A DNA stretch of 64,000 nucleotides from Umezawaea endophytica (GTDB lineage: Bacteria > Actinomycetota > Actinomycetes > Mycobacteriales > Pseudonocardiaceae). The stretch lies in NCBI RefSeq assembly GCF_025061645.1, contig NZ_JANYMP010000011.1:124001-188000 (forward strand), in the 5' to 3' direction. A program made the translations under genes and the position numbers. Positions within the stretch are counted from its first letter, which is position 1. Every line of letters begins with the position of its first letter. Below the pieces are notes generated by a model. The model ran no database searches. It saw only the letters and a program-made list of their open reading frames with translations, and was not told where the DNA came from. Positions 23,612-33,438 of the stretch are shown here, in pieces.

Positions 23612-26482
23612 CTACGCGGTGACCTGCAACGTCGAGCCGGTCCGGGCCTTGCGGACCCGCAGCCGGGTGGGGATGCGCTGCCGCAACTCCTCGACGTGCG
23701 ACACCAGCCCGACGACCCGGCCGCCCGCGCGCAGCTCGTCGAGGGTGTTCATGACCAGGTCGAGGGTGTCGGCGTCCAGCGTGCCGAAGCCCTCGTCCAC
23801 GAACAGGGTGTCCAGCAGCACGCCGCTGGTCTCGGCCGCGACCACGTCCGCGAGCCCGAGCGCCAGCGACAGCGACGCCAGGAACGACTCGCCGCCGGAC
23901 AGGGTCTTCGCGGGCCGCTGCTGGCCGGAGTAGTCGTCCAGCACGTCCAGCCCCAGTCCGCCGCGGGTGCCGCGCGCGCCCGCTTCGAGCGAGTGCACGA
24001 ACCGGTACCGGCCCTGGCTCATCCGCTCCAGCCGCGTGCTCGCGGCGACGGCGACCTCCTCCAGCCGCGACGCCAGCACGTACGTCCGCAGCGTCATCCG
24101 CTGGTGGTTCTGCCCGCGCCCGTTGATCACGTCCGTCAGCGCGTCCAGTTCGGCGAACTCCGCCTCGACCGGTTCGAACTCGACCCACAGCGCCCGCAGC
24201 CGCTCGGCCAGTTCCTCCACCCGCCGGGACGCCGCCCGCGCGGACGACAGCGCCGACGCGGCCCGTTGCGCCTCTTCGCGGCACGCCCGGAACCGCTCCT
24301 CCACGCCCGCCACGTCGACCTCGAGCGCGGGATCGACGTCCGCCAGGTCCGCCAGCGCGGACGACGCCGCCACCCGTGTGTTGTCCAACGAGGTGATCCG
24401 CTGGTCCAGCACCGTCAGCGCCGCGTCGGTCCGGGCGGCCGAGAGCGCTTCCTCCACGTCCGCGAACCCGGCCCTGGCGGCCAGTTCCGACGTCGCGACC
24501 CGCTGCTCCTCCAGCCGCGCCACCTGCTCCGCGACCGCCGCGCGTCGGTTCGCCGCCTCGACCAGCGCGTCGGCCAGGTCGAGCAGGTGGGCCCGGCGAG
24601 CCAGCACGTCCGGGAAGGCACCACGGGCTTCGTCCAGCCGCTCGGTCCGCGCCCGCACGGTGTCCTCCAACGCCGTGAGCTGAGTGGACACCTCCACCAG
24701 TTCGCGTTCGGCGACCGCGTGGGCCGCGGTGGTCTCCTCCAGCCGCCGTTCCACGCCGCGGAGCGCCGACTCCCGCGCGGACCGCTGACCGGCCAGCGCG
24801 GACGTCTCCTCGTGCTCCTCGATCAGCTCGGCGAGCGGCCGGTCGTCGACCACCTTGAGCAGCGTCTCCACCCGGTGCTCCGCCGTCTGCCGCTCCTGCT
24901 CCGCCACGCCGCGCCGCCGGGCCGCCGCCTGCTCGCGCTCGGTCGCCAGGTCCTCGTCCGCCGCCCCGACCGCGTTCAGCATCGGCTGCGCGGGCGCGGG
25001 GTGCTCGGCCGAGCCGCACACCAGGCACGGCTTGCCGGGCGTCAACGCGGCGGCCAGTTCGACGGCCATCCCGTCCAGCCGCTGCCGCCGCACGTCGAGC
25101 AGGTGCCCCTGCGCCTTCTGGTGCGCGTCGACCGCGGTGCGCACGGCGTCACCGGCGGCCGTCAGCGCCTGCTCGGCCGCGGGGAGCCGCCGGGCCGCGT
25201 CCGCCCACGCCGCCACCTCGGCGAGCCGCGCCGCGGCGACCGTCGACCCCTCCAGCGCCGCGCGGGCCGCCACCACCTGGTCCGGGAGCGTCGGGTCGAC
25301 GGCGGCGACCTGCCGCTCCAGCCGGGCCCGCGAAGCGGTCAACGCGACCACCCGCGCCGAGTCGCGCTTCTGCTGCTCGGCCTCGGCGGCGAGCTGGTTC
25401 AGGCCACCCGCTTCCTCCCGCAGCCGCTCGGAGTCACCCCGCAGGTCGGTGCCCTCGTAGCCCACGAGGACCGAGAAAGCCGCTTCCTCCAACGATCTCG
25501 CCGACGCCAGCGACCGTTCCGATCGGACGGTCGCGTCCCGCGACGGCACCACGGGAGCCGCCCGCCGCGCGGCGTCGCGCTCGGCCACCCACTCCAGCCG
25601 CCGCGGTTCGGCCTCGTCGCACGACGCCAGCGCCCGCCGCGCTTCGCGCACCCGACGCACCCGGTCGGCCTCGACGCGGACCGACGCCAGCGCCCCTTCG
25701 GCCGCTTCACGGGCGGCCGACGTCGACAGCGCCACGGCCTCGGCCTCACCCGCCGTCTCCCCGAGCCGCTTCAGCACGGAGCTGAGCCACTCCTCGTCGC
25801 CGACCTCCGGCGCCTCTTCGCCCGCGGCCTCGGACACCCGCTGCACCAGCGCGCGACCGGCCTGCCGGTGCTGTTCCAGTGCCTGGCCCGCGGCGGTCCG
25901 GCGGGTGCGGAACCAGTTCTCCACGTCCAGGAACCGCTGCGTCCCGAACAGCTTCTCCAGCAGCTTCTCGCGCTCGGCCGTGTCCGCCCGCAGGAACCGG
26001 GCGAACTCGCCCTGCGGCAGCAGCACGACCTGGAAGAACTGCTCGGCGTTCATCCCGAGCAGGCCCTCGACGACGTCGGCGACCTCGTCGATCCGGATGT
26101 GCCCATCGCCCTGCCACCCGCTGATCCAGGTCAACGAGACCCTGGCCTGTTCCTTGGTGAACCCCTCGCCGCGCTTCTTGGGGCGCGTGTACTCCGGGCT
26201 CCGCGAGATCCGGAACCGCCTGCCCTGGACCGTCAGCTCCAGCACCACGACGGTCCGCTCGTCGACGTCCGCGTAGTCGCAGCGCAGCCTCTTCACGTCG
26301 CCGCGCGCGCCGGGGACCTTGCCGAACAGCGCGAACGCGACCGCGTCCAGCAGCGTCGTCTTGCCCGCTCCGGTGTCGCCGTGCAGCAGGAACAGCCCGT
26401 CCGCGCCGAGCACGTCGAAGTCGACGGTCTCGCGCTTCGGGTACGGCCCGAACGCCGTCAGCTCCAGGCTGTGCAGCCTCAC
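23612..26482 (-). CDS. sbcC: Nuclease SbcCD subunit C (SMC-like ATPase)
   Basis: 956 residues. The N-terminal ABC half starts VRLHSLELTAFGPYPKRE with Walker A GDTGAGKTTLLDAV and Q-loop VVLLPQGEFARFL. Long Ala/Arg/Glu-rich coiled coils run to a zinc hook CLVC (about residues 482-487) and back. The C-terminal half has the signature KTLSGGESFLASLSLALGLA and Walker B LDTLFVDEGFGTLD. With SbcD it cleaves DNA hairpins and repair intermediates. It starts GTG within the sbcD stop (GTGA). Confidence 0.95.
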   Translation of the reverse strand: MRLHSLELTAFGPYPKRETVDFDVLGADGLFLLHGDTGAGKTTLLDAVAFALFGKVPGARGDVKRLRCDYADVDERTVVVLELTVQGRRFRISRSPEYTRPKKRGEGFTKEQARVSLTWISGWQGDGHIRIDEVADVVEGLLGMNAEQFFQVVLLPQGEFARFLRADTAEREKLLEKLFGTQRFLDVENWFRTRRTAAGQALEQHRQAGRALVQRVSEAAGEEAPEVGDEEWLSSVLKRLGETAGEAEAVALSTSAAREAAEGALASVRVEADRVRRVREARRALASCDEAEPRRLEWVAERDAARRAAPVVPSRDATVRSERSLASARSLEEAAFSVLVGYEGTDLRGDSERLREEAGGLNQLAAEAEQQKRDSARVVALTASRARLERQVAAVDPTLPDQVVAARAALEGSTVAAARLAEVAAWADAARRLPAAEQALTAAGDAVRTAVDAHQKAQGHLLDVRRQRLDGMAVELAAALTPGKPCLVCGSAEHPAPAQPMLNAVGAADEDLATEREQAAARRRGVAEQERQTAEHRVETLLKVVDDRPLAELIEEHEETSALAGQRSARESALRGVERRLEETTAAHAVAERELVEVSTQLTALEDTVRARTERLDEARGAFPDVLARRAHLLDLADALVEAANRRAAVAEQVARLEEQRVATSELAARAGFADVEEALSAARTDAALTVLDQRITSLDNTRVAASSALADLADVDPALEVDVAGVEERFRACREEAQRAASALSSARAASRRVEELAERLRALWVEFEPVEAEFAELDALTDVINGRGQNHQRMTLRTYVLASRLEEVAVAASTRLERMSQGRYRFVHSLEAGARGTRGGLGLDVLDDYSGQQRPAKTLSGGESFLASLSLALGLADVVAAETSGVLLDTLFVDEGFGTLDADTLDLVMNTLDELRAGGRVVGLVSHVEELRQRIPTRLRVRKARTGSTLQVTA

Positions 26483-27615
26483 TGGGCCTCCCTCGCCGCG
26501 GCGGCGAACGCTTCGCGCAGCAGGGCCTGCTCGCGCGGGTTCGGCCGCTCTCCCCGGCAGTCGTCCACGAAGCAGCAGGCGACCTCGTCGTCCGACCGGC
26601 CGCGCACCGCGAACCGCACCTCGGCCGCGCGGCCGCCCGCGGGCTTCCACTCGACGTGCACGGCGTGCGGGAACCGCTGCTGGAGCCGCCGCAGCGGGTC
26701 GAGCGGGCGGACCGGGTCCGTCAGCACCACGGACAGGAAGCTGTCGGCCACGGCGTCGTGCGCCGGGTCGCGCACCAGGTCCTCCAGTGCCCCGCTCAGG
26801 GTCGCCAGCGCTCGCGGCACCGGCAGTTCGCGCTCCTCGACGCCCACCAGCCCGCCCTCGTCCAACTCCACCAGCCAGACGGACTTCACCTGCCGCGCCT
26901 CGGAGAACGAGTACGCCATCGGGCTGCCCGAGTACCGGAGCCGCTCCGACAGCACCTGCGGCCCGTGGAGGTGGCCCAGCGCCACGTAGTCGACCCCGTC
27001 GAACACCGACGTCGCCACGTCCTGCACGCCGCCGACGGTGATGGTCCGCTCCGAGTCGCTGCTCGCGCCGCCGGACACGAACGCGTGCGCCAGCACCACC
27101 GACCGCGTCCCGGCGCGCGCGGCGAGGTCGGCCCGCACCCGGCGCATCGCCTCGGTCAGCACGCCAGCGTGGCCGCGCGCCTCGGGCACGCCCAGCGCCT
27201 GCCGGGCGGGCTCCGGCTCCAGGAACGGGATCCCGTACAGCGCCACGGGGCCGTGCGCGTCCTCCAGCAGCACCGGCTGGTCCAGCTCGGCGATCCGGGT
27301 GCGCGTGTGCAGCCCGCCCGCCGCGGTGAACTCGCCGAACACGCCGATCCGCGCCGCGGAGTCGTGGTTCCCCGGCGTGATCACGATGCGGGCGCCCGCC
27401 GCGCGGATGCGCGACAGCACCCGCGCGCACGTCTGCACGGCCTCGGCGTTCGGCACCGCCCGGTCGTACAGGTCGCCCGCGACGACGACCACGTCCACCC
27501 GGTCCGTCACCACCACGTCCGCCAGCCCGCTGAGCACCGCTTCCTGCTCGGCGAGCAGGTCCCGACCGTGGAACGTGCGGCCCACGTGCCAGTCGGAGGT
27601 GTGCAGCAGACGCAT
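26479..27615 (-). CDS. sbcD: Nuclease SbcCD subunit D (Mre11-like exonuclease)
   Basis: 378 residues. Calcineurin-type metal-binding motifs are all present: MRLLHTSDWHVGRTF, VVVAGDLYDRAVP, ITPGNHDS, VVLAHAFV and YVALGHLHGPQ. The C-terminal capping region binds SbcC. Starts ATG 27615. It overlaps sbcC by four bases, so the complex is made from one mRNA. Confidence 0.96.
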   Translation of the reverse strand: MRLLHTSDWHVGRTFHGRDLLAEQEAVLSGLADVVVTDRVDVVVVAGDLYDRAVPNAEAVQTCARVLSRIRAAGARIVITPGNHDSAARIGVFGEFTAAGGLHTRTRIAELDQPVLLEDAHGPVALYGIPFLEPEPARQALGVPEARGHAGVLTEAMRRVRADLAARAGTRSVVLAHAFVSGGASSDSERTITVGGVQDVATSVFDGVDYVALGHLHGPQVLSERLRYSGSPMAYSFSEARQVKSVWLVELDEGGLVGVEERELPVPRALATLSGALEDLVRDPAHDAVADSFLSVVLTDPVRPLDPLRRLQQRFPHAVHVEWKPAGGRAAEVRFAVRGRSDDEVACCFVDDCRGERPNPREQALLREAFAAAAREAQ

Positions 27616-27701
27616 GGGGCAACGCTAGGACCAAGCACCGACAGTCCCGCGCACCACCGGGCCGGCGTGTCGCCCGATCGAGTGCTATGGGTCGATGCGT
27701 C

Positions 27702-28655
27702 ATGATCGGTGGTGTGACAGCGGTTCTCAGCACTGCGGCAGTCGTCGTCGCGCTCCTGCTCGCGGGAGCGCTCCTCTTCCTGTGGCGCCTCTACCAGGAC
27801 AGCGTCCGTAGGACGGACGCCGCGCTGGAGGCGATCCAGGCCGAGCGGATGCGCGGCGAGGCCCACCAGGCCGCCCTCCAGCGGTACGAGGTGGCTTTTT
27901 CCTCGGTCACCGGAAGGGGTGAACTCGGCGAGCAGGTGCTGGTCGAGACCGCCCGCGCGCTCGGCCTGCGCGAGGGCATCCACTTCAGCGTCCAGGTCGA
28001 CGTCGCGGGCGGCGGCGCCGTCCGCCCGGACATGGTGCTGACCGTCGGCGGCGGCAGGCAGGTCCCGGTCGACGCCAAGATGAGCATGGTCTGCTGGGCC
28101 GAGGCCGTGGAGACCGACGACCTCGCCGAACGGGCGGACGCGCTGCGCGTGCACGTCCGGAACATCCGTTCGCGCGCGGCGGAACTGGCGGGCAAGGGCT
28201 ACCAGCGCTGGGCGGACGCGATCTACGGGACGATCATGTTCGTCCCGAACGACGGCGCCGTCGTGGCCGCGCTGGACACCGACCCGGAGCTGCTGCGCTG
28301 GCTGCTGGACCGCCGGGTGTTCCTCTGCGGACCGACCGGTTTCGCCGTGATCGCGTCGGCCGCGATGTTCGCCGTGACGGACCGCGCGCTCGCCGACGAC
28401 GTGGAACAGGTCCGCGCGCAGGCCACCCGCGCCCACCGCGCGGCGGACGGCGCCGTGGACGCGGTGAACCTGTCCAGCACGCACCTCCAGCGGTTCCTGT
28501 CCGCCCGACGGCGCGAGTTGGACGCCTTGGAGGGCTTCCGAGCTGCGGTGGAACCGCTCAGCACGGCCGCGGCGAGCCCGACGCCCATCCCGATCGTTCG
28601 TCGAGCTGACGAACAATCCGGTCTCGGTGCATCCTTTGAGGCGCGTGAAGCGTGA
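27702..28655 (+). CDS. rmuC: RmuC-family DNA recombination protein
   Basis: About 317 residues. An N-terminal transmembrane helix (LSTAAVVVALLLAGALLFLWRLY) is followed by a short coiled coil and the RmuC nuclease-like core: GRGELGEQVLVETARALGLREGIHF, AVRPDMVLTVGGGRQVPVDAKMSM, LRVHVRNIRSRAAELAGKGYQ, DAIYGTIMFVPNDGAVVAAL and LCGPTGFAVIASAAMFAV. RmuC limits inversions at repeats, and its gene is divergent from sbcDC, another repeat/hairpin-processing system. Start could be ATG 27702 or GTG 27714. Confidence 0.88.
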   Translation: MIGGVTAVLSTAAVVVALLLAGALLFLWRLYQDSVRRTDAALEAIQAERMRGEAHQAALQRYEVAFSSVTGRGELGEQVLVETARALGLREGIHFSVQVDVAGGGAVRPDMVLTVGGGRQVPVDAKMSMVCWAEAVETDDLAERADALRVHVRNIRSRAAELAGKGYQRWADAIYGTIMFVPNDGAVVAALDTDPELLRWLLDRRVFLCGPTGFAVIASAAMFAVTDRALADDVEQVRAQATRAHRAADGAVDAVNLSSTHLQRFLSARRRELDALEGFRAAVEPLSTAAASPTPIPIVRRADEQSGLGASFEAREA

Positions 28656-28749
28656 AAGACAGTGGGACGTTTCACGGCCGTAGCGTGCGCTAACACGGCA
28701 CCGACTACCGTGTGCCCCTTCCGTGGACGATGCCGAGCAAGGAGAGTGC

Positions 28750-29622
28750 GTGACGGTGACGCGCGAGCGGCTAAGCGAGCTGGACGACGACGAGGACTAC
28801 TCGGACGACGTCGCCTGGAACGATCGCGCCCTCTTCGGCAACTTCAAAGGTCTGCCCTGGTGGGCGGCGGTGGCCATCGCCTTCGTGCTGGCGATCATCG
28901 GCACGTTCATCGACGTGAGCTCGACGAAGACGGTCGGGTGGATCTTCACCATCCTGTTCTTCGTCGGGTGCGTCGGCGCGATCGTGTTCGTCGAACGCAG
29001 GAGCATGTTCGGGCCGGTCGTGCAGCCACCGCTGATCCTGGCGATCGTGGTGCCGTTGGTGGTCGTGGTCACCGAGGGCATGCCTGCTACTGGTGGGTTG
29101 AGCAGTCTTGCGTTGACGTTGGGGAAGCCGCTGATCAACGGGTTCCCGACGATGGCGGTCACCACCGTTTGCACGGTGTTGATCGGGGTGGCGAGGGTGG
29201 TCCGGCAGCGGGATCCGAATCGGGTTACTCGGGATGAGGCCCGTGAGGTGAAGAAGGCTGATCGGGCGGAGCGGGCTGATCGGGGAGAACGGTCGGATCG
29301 GTCGGAGCGGGGTGGGCGGTCGGATCGGGCAGAACGGTCGGAGCGCTCGGATCGGGCAGAGCGGGCGGAGCGGCCCTCGCGGCCTGTGGTGAAGCCTGGG
29401 GTGGAGAAGGGGCGGGAGGACACCGGGCCTCGGCGGCGGCCTGCTCCGGTTGAGGGGAAGCGGCCTGCTGGTGGGGATGAGGAGCGGAGGGGGCGGCCTC
29501 GGCCTGCTCCTCAGGGGGAGCGGCGGAGGGCTGCTACTCCGCCTGCTGAGCGGCCTTCGTCGCCTCGGCAGGGGGGTCGGGGGGTGCCTCCTCGGCGGCC
29601 TCGGCCTCGTGAGGACGATTGA
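28750..29622 (+). CDS. DUF6542-type membrane protein with charged repeat tail
   Basis: 290 residues. Acidic N-terminus (LDDDEDYSDD), then about four transmembrane helices (LPWWAAVAIAFVLAIIGTFIDV, WIFTILFFVGCVGAIVFVE, PPLILAIVVPLVVVVTEG, a last one near MAVTTVCTVLIGVARVV). The C-terminal 125 residues are Arg/Asp/Glu/Ser/Gly repeats (RAERADRGERSDRSERGG and similar). The GTG at 28750 has AAGGAG five bases upstream. Syntenic with Rv1111c between ychF and ispH. Codons turn T-ending from about 29085 on. Confidence 0.85.
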   Translation: MTVTRERLSELDDDEDYSDDVAWNDRALFGNFKGLPWWAAVAIAFVLAIIGTFIDVSSTKTVGWIFTILFFVGCVGAIVFVERRSMFGPVVQPPLILAIVVPLVVVVTEGMPATGGLSSLALTLGKPLINGFPTMAVTTVCTVLIGVARVVRQRDPNRVTRDEAREVKKADRAERADRGERSDRSERGGRSDRAERSERSDRAERAERPSRPVVKPGVEKGREDTGPRRRPAPVEGKRPAGGDEERRGRPRPAPQGERRRAATPPAERPSSPRQGGRGVPPRRPRPREDD

Positions 29623-29670
29623 TATTGTTTGGGGTGGGTCGGACGAACCCCGATTGCGCGATTATCTCGA

Positions 29671-29725
29671 TGCCCCTTTTGCTTTGTCAAGGCGGGAAAG
29701 ATGCCTTGACAAAGCAAAAGGGGCA
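29671..29725 (-). repeat. Hairpin repeat with invariant 9-nt loop, copy 2
   Basis: A perfect 23-bp stem (29671-29693 with 29703-29725) encloses GGGAAAGAT on the plus strand, i.e. ATCTTTCCC on the minus strand. The inner stem TTTGTCAAGGC equals that of copies 1 and 3, while the outer arm GCCCCTTTTG differs and is compensated on the other side. It lies 49 bp after the DUF6542 stop. Confidence 0.85.
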
Positions 29726-30019
29726 CGACGTGCGCTAAGAATCGGGATCCGGCCGGGGGAAGGTTTGGAAAAGCGGTGGGTAACCAGACTTGGCAGCGAG
29801 GTCCAGTTGCGGCCGGGGGCCCAAAACAGGACAGCGGCGGTAAGTCCGGGGCGAGTTGAGGCTGGGAGCCCAGTGGCGTAGGCGGCTCAGCGGGCACACC
29901 AATGCGCGCGTTCAGCCCAACTCACCAATGCATGTGCACCACTCAAGCACGCCACCACTAAGCGCACTTACTTATCTTTCCCCTACCACCCACGAAACCG
30001 GACGCCGCCTACGCAGCGT

Positions 30020-30134
30020 GGCCGATTTTACTTGGGGGATTTGCCCCTTAAACTTGCGTCGGACGGCAGCTTCACCTTCTGCCCTTTATTGTCCGACGAA
30101 GGGGCAAATCTAGGGGCCCCAAGTCAAATCGGCC
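30020..30134 (-). repeat. 115-bp palindromic element, copy B
   Basis: The reverse complement is identical over all 115 bases to 918-1032. It lies 45 bp from the ispH stop. Outside the element, AGCGTG on the left and CACGCT on the right extend the inverted symmetry imperfectly. See copy A for structure. Confidence 0.85.
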
Positions 30135-30178
30135 ACCCCACGCTGGGACCCCGGTACGCAACCCCCCAAAAACAACGA

Positions 30179-31147
30179 TCAACGAACCCGACTCTGCCGC
30201 ACTTCCTTCGGCAACGCGAACGCAATCGTCTCATTGGCCGTGGTGATCTCCTCCACGTCCCCGTACCCACGCTCACCCAGCCACTTCAACAACTCCATCA
30301 CCAAAATATCCGGTACAGAAGCCCCACTGGTCACCCCAACAGTGGAAACCCCGTCCAACCACGCCTCATCCACTTCCTTGGCGTAGTCGATCAGATAAGA
30401 AGCCTTGGCCCCGGACTGAAGCGCCACCTCAACCAACCGAACCGAATTGGAAGAGTTCTTAGACCCCACCACCAACACCAGATCACAAGAAGGCGCCATC
30501 GTCTTCACAGCAGTCTGCCGATTAGAAGTCGCATAACAGATGTCATCACTAGGCGGATCCTGCAACTCGGGAAACTTCCCCTTGAGCTGATTAACCCTGA
30601 CCATGGTCTCATCAACAGACAAAGTGGTCTGCGACAACCAGATCACCTTAGAAGGATCCCGAACAACGACCTTGTCAACATCCTCAGCGGTATCCACGAG
30701 CTGGATGTGATCGGGTGCTTCTCCGGCGGTGCCCTCGACCTCCTCGTGCCCCTCGTGGCCGATCAGGAGGATGTCGTAGTCGTCGCGGGCGAAGCGCTTG
30801 GCCTCCATGTGGACCTTGGTCACCAGCGGGCAGGTGGCGTCGATCGTGCGGAGGGACCGCTGGGCGGCTTCCTCGTGCACGGCGGGGGACACGCCGTGGG
30901 CCGAGAACACGACCAGCGCGCCCTCGGGGACCTCTTCGGTCTGGTCCACGAAGATCGCGCCGCGGTCGCTCAGGGTCTCGACCACGTGCTTGTTGTGGAC
31001 GATCTCCTTGCGCACGTACACGGGCGCGCCGTACTGCTCCAGCGCCTTCTCGACCGCGACGACCGCACGGTCGACACCCGCGCAGTAGCCGCGTGGCTTG
31101 GCCAGCAGCACACGTTTCGGAGTGGCGGTCTCAGTCGGTGCGGTCAT
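30179..31147 (-). CDS. ispH: 4-hydroxy-3-methylbut-2-enyl diphosphate reductase
   Basis: 322 residues. Final step of the MEP isoprenoid pathway, making IPP and DMAPP with a 4Fe-4S cluster. The three cluster cysteines are in [21 protein letters not shown] and [43 protein letters not shown] and [11 protein letters not shown] are family motifs. The ATG at 31147 is followed by [22 protein letters not shown]. Codon usage changes inside the gene: upstream of about 30715 (the N-terminal part) it is GC-ending; the C-terminal half is rich in T-ending codons. Confidence 0.97.
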   Translation of the reverse strand: MTAPTETATPKRVLLAKPRGYCAGVDRAVVAVEKALEQYGAPVYVRKEIVHNKHVVETLSDRGAIFVDQTEEVPEGALVVFSAHGVSPAVHEEAAQRSLRTIDATCPLVTKVHMEAKRFARDDYDILLIGHEGHEEVEGTAGEAPDHIQLVDTAEDVDKVVVRDPSKVIWLSQTTLSVDETMVRVNQLKGKFPELQDPPSDDICYATSNRQTAVKTMAPSCDLVLVVGSKNSSNSVRLVEVALQSGAKASYLIDYAKEVDEAWLDGVSTVGVTSGASVPDILVMELLKWLGERGYGDVEEITTANETIAFALPKEVRQSRVR

Positions 31148-31245
31148 GGCTCCAGGGTACGGGGACACCGCTGAGAGGCCGAAATGCGCAGCGTCACGCG
31201 TACCGGAGGTAGGCATTGGGCCCCGAAGTGCGGGAAGCTGGTCGC

Positions 31246-31770
31246 ATGAAGCCATTGCCGCTGCCGGTCCGCATCGCGGCAGGCCTCGCGGTCACCGCCG
31301 TCGAGCGGGCCCGTTTGCTCCCGCAGCAGCTCGCGGGCCTGCCCGTGACGGTCGTGAGCGAGGCGCTGCAACTGTCCATGCGTCTTCAGCAACAGGTCAC
31401 CGAGCTCGCGATCAAGGGTGACGACGTGCTGTCCGGGATGCGTCCGCCCGAGGACGAGCCTGAATGGGCCACGTTCGACGAGGACGAGAGTCCCCCGATC
31501 GTGTCCGTGAACACACCGGTGGACCCGCCGGAGGACACAGCGGACGACGACGACCCGTGGACAGAGGAAGAGCGCGCCATCGCGGCCGAGCCGCCCGCCG
31601 CGCTGCCCGTCTACGACGACCTGTCGCTGCCGCAGTTGCGGGCGCGGTTGCGGACGCTGTCGGCCGAGGACCTGGAGGAGCTGCTGGCGTACGAGCGGGC
31701 GCACGACGACCGGCCGCAGTTCACCGGGATGTTGAACCGGCGCATCGCCACCGTGCGCGCGCAGTCGTGA
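31246..31770 (+). CDS. Lipid-droplet-associated-type protein
   Basis: 174 residues beginning [20 protein letters not shown], with an amphipathic helical N-terminal half ([39 protein letters not shown]) and an acidic linker. The C-terminal motif [48 protein letters not shown] is conserved in actinobacterial proteins encoded between ispH and xseA (position of Rv1109c). The lipid-droplet name comes from rhodococcal members as I recall them. The stop overlaps the xseA start, so it is cotranslated with xseA. Confidence 0.7.
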   Translation: MKPLPLPVRIAAGLAVTAVERARLLPQQLAGLPVTVVSEALQLSMRLQQQVTELAIKGDDVLSGMRPPEDEPEWATFDEDESPPIVSVNTPVDPPEDTADDDDPWTEEERAIAAEPPAALPVYDDLSLPQLRARLRTLSAEDLEELLAYERAHDDRPQFTGMLNRRIATVRAQS

Positions 31771-33026
31771 CGCAGTCGGACGCGCCGTCCACCCCGGAGC
31801 AGCCGTGGCCGGTTCGGACGGTGGCGCGCAAGATCAACGAGTGGATCAACCGGCTCGGCGCGGTGTGGGTCGAGGGCCAGATCACGCAGGTGTCCGCGCG
31901 TCCCGGTACGGCGACGGCGTTCCTGACGCTGCGCGACCCGTCGGTGGACATGTCGATGTCGCTGACGAGTCCGATCGGGCTGGTGCGCGGGATGGAACCG
32001 CCGCTGACCGACGGCAGCCGGGTGATCGTGCACGGGAAGCCCGCGTTCTTCGCCGGGCGCGGCACGTTGAGCCTGCGGGTGGACGAGATCCGCGCGGTGG
32101 GCATCGGGGAGTTGCTGGCGCGGATCGAGCGCCTGCGGAAGCTGTTGAACGCCGAGGGGTTGTTCGACCCGCGGCGCAAACGCAGGCCGCCGTTCCTGCC
32201 CAACAAGATCGGACTGATCACCGGGCGGGCTTCGGCGGCCGAGCGGGACGTGCTGACGAACGCGCGCAACCGTTGGCCGGGCGCGAGGTTCCGGGTCGTC
32301 AACGTCGCCGTGCAGGGCGCGACGGCGGTTCCGCAGATCCTCACCGCACTGTCCACTCTGGACCGTGACGCCGAGGTGGACGTGATCGTGCTGGCGCGCG
32401 GCGGCGGCAGCGTCGAGGACCTGCTGCCGTTCTCCGACGAGGCGCTGTGCCGGGCGGTGGCGTCGTGCCGCACGCCCGTCATGTCCGCGATCGGACACGA
32501 ACCGGACAGTCCTCTCGTCGACTACGTCGCGGACGTCCGCTGCTCCACGCCGACCGATGCGGGCAAACGGGTGGTTCCCGATGTGGCGGAAGAAGCAGAG
32601 CGAGTACGCCAAATGCGCGACCGCGCCCGCCGAGCGCTGCACGGCTGGGTGGACCGCGAGCGCAAGCTGCTCCAGTCGCTGCGCTCCCGACCTGCGCTTT
32701 CCGACCCGTACGGCCCGCTGGACCGCCGCCGCGAGGACGTCGACCGACTCCGGGAACGGGGCCGCCGCGCGGTGCTCGCCCGGTTGTCGACCGAGCAGAA
32801 CGGCCTGGCCTCCACAAAAGCGCGCTTGACGACCCTCGGACCGGCAGCCACGCTTGCGCGCGGATACGCGGTAGTGCAACGCGTCACACCCGAGGGTGTC
32901 GACGGCGTGCTGAGGTCGATCGAGGAGGCCCCGGCCGGGACGCGGCTGCGCGTGCGCGTGGCGGACGGGGCCGTGCACGCGGTCGTGAGCGAGGACGGAG
33001 GCAGTGGTGCCAAACCCGGCGCGTGA
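31767..33026 (+). CDS. xseA: Exodeoxyribonuclease VII large subunit
   Basis: 419 residues. An N-terminal OB-fold ([32 protein letters not shown]) is followed by the catalytic domain with [74 protein letters not shown], a coiled coil and the C-terminal barrel ([16 protein letters not shown]). The GTG at 31767 overlaps the upstream stop as GTGA. Confidence 0.96.
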   Translation: MTQSDAPSTPEQPWPVRTVARKINEWINRLGAVWVEGQITQVSARPGTATAFLTLRDPSVDMSMSLTSPIGLVRGMEPPLTDGSRVIVHGKPAFFAGRGTLSLRVDEIRAVGIGELLARIERLRKLLNAEGLFDPRRKRRPPFLPNKIGLITGRASAAERDVLTNARNRWPGARFRVVNVAVQGATAVPQILTALSTLDRDAEVDVIVLARGGGSVEDLLPFSDEALCRAVASCRTPVMSAIGHEPDSPLVDYVADVRCSTPTDAGKRVVPDVAEEAERVRQMRDRARRALHGWVDRERKLLQSLRSRPALSDPYGPLDRRREDVDRLRERGRRAVLARLSTEQNGLASTKARLTTLGPAATLARGYAVVQRVTPEGVDGVLRSIEEAPAGTRLRVRVADGAVHAVVSEDGGSGAKPGA

Positions 33027-33438
33027 ACCCACGTTCCTCCCGTTGACGATGGCCGCGGCCGGGTCGGCGGCGGACGGCTCGTCCGACCCGCTGGCCCGCG
33101 ACAGCGCGCAGGTCGTCCAGGACCGCGCGCGGACGGCGAATGCCGCCGCCGCCGACTGCTGGACGTCCCTGGTCGCGGGCTGCACGTCCGGCCGCCAGAC
33201 GTTGATCAACGAGTTGCACGACCTGTCCTTGGCGACCTCGCAGTACGCGGGCACGCGGTGGTGGCTGAGCCACGGTTCCGTGCACCGCAGGCGTGTCGTG
33301 GCGGCCGAGGGCCGCATCGACGACGCGGTGCGGGATGGTGACGGCGCCGAGTTCGCGGAGGCGTTCGTCGGGTACGACCAAGCCGTGGCCACGGTCGTGG
33401 CGCACGCGCAGAGCAGATTGGGGAGTTTGGCCCAGTGA
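33004..33438 (+). CDS. Unrecognised 144-aa protein encoded between xseA and xseB
   Basis: GTG at 33004, overlapping the xseA end by 23 bp; its stop overlaps the xseB start as GTGA. No signal peptide or membrane segment. It is mostly helical ([52 protein letters not shown]) with a Trp pair ([15 protein letters not shown]) and a second helical stretch. Double translational overlap means it is made with the nuclease subunits. A role linked to exonuclease VII is only inferred. GTG 33007 is an equally possible start. Confidence 0.65.
   Translation: MVPNPAREPTFLPLTMAAAGSAADGSSDPLARDSAQVVQDRARTANAAAADCWTSLVAGCTSGRQTLINELHDLSLATSQYAGTRWWLSHGSVHRRRVVAAEGRIDDAVRDGDGAEFAEAFVGYDQAVATVVAHAQSRLGSLAQ

Larger units (their letters stand above)
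29623..30178. other. Gene-free convergent gap holding both repeat types
   Basis: 556 bp between the DUF6542 stop and the ispH stop, with no credible ORF. It holds the hairpin repeat (29671-29725) and the 115-bp palindromic element (30020-30134). The sequence is less GC-rich than its surroundings. The plus strand changes from G/T-rich to C/A-rich across it. Confidence 0.7.

Noticed and set aside
23696-26989. 1097-codon open frame on the plus strand
   Set aside because: Antisense shadow of sbcC and sbcD, which have complete family motifs on the other strand.
30179-31147. ispH as a chimeric or broken gene
   Set aside because: Codon usage shifts inside it, but the frame, all three cluster cysteines and the length are intact, so it is annotated as functional.
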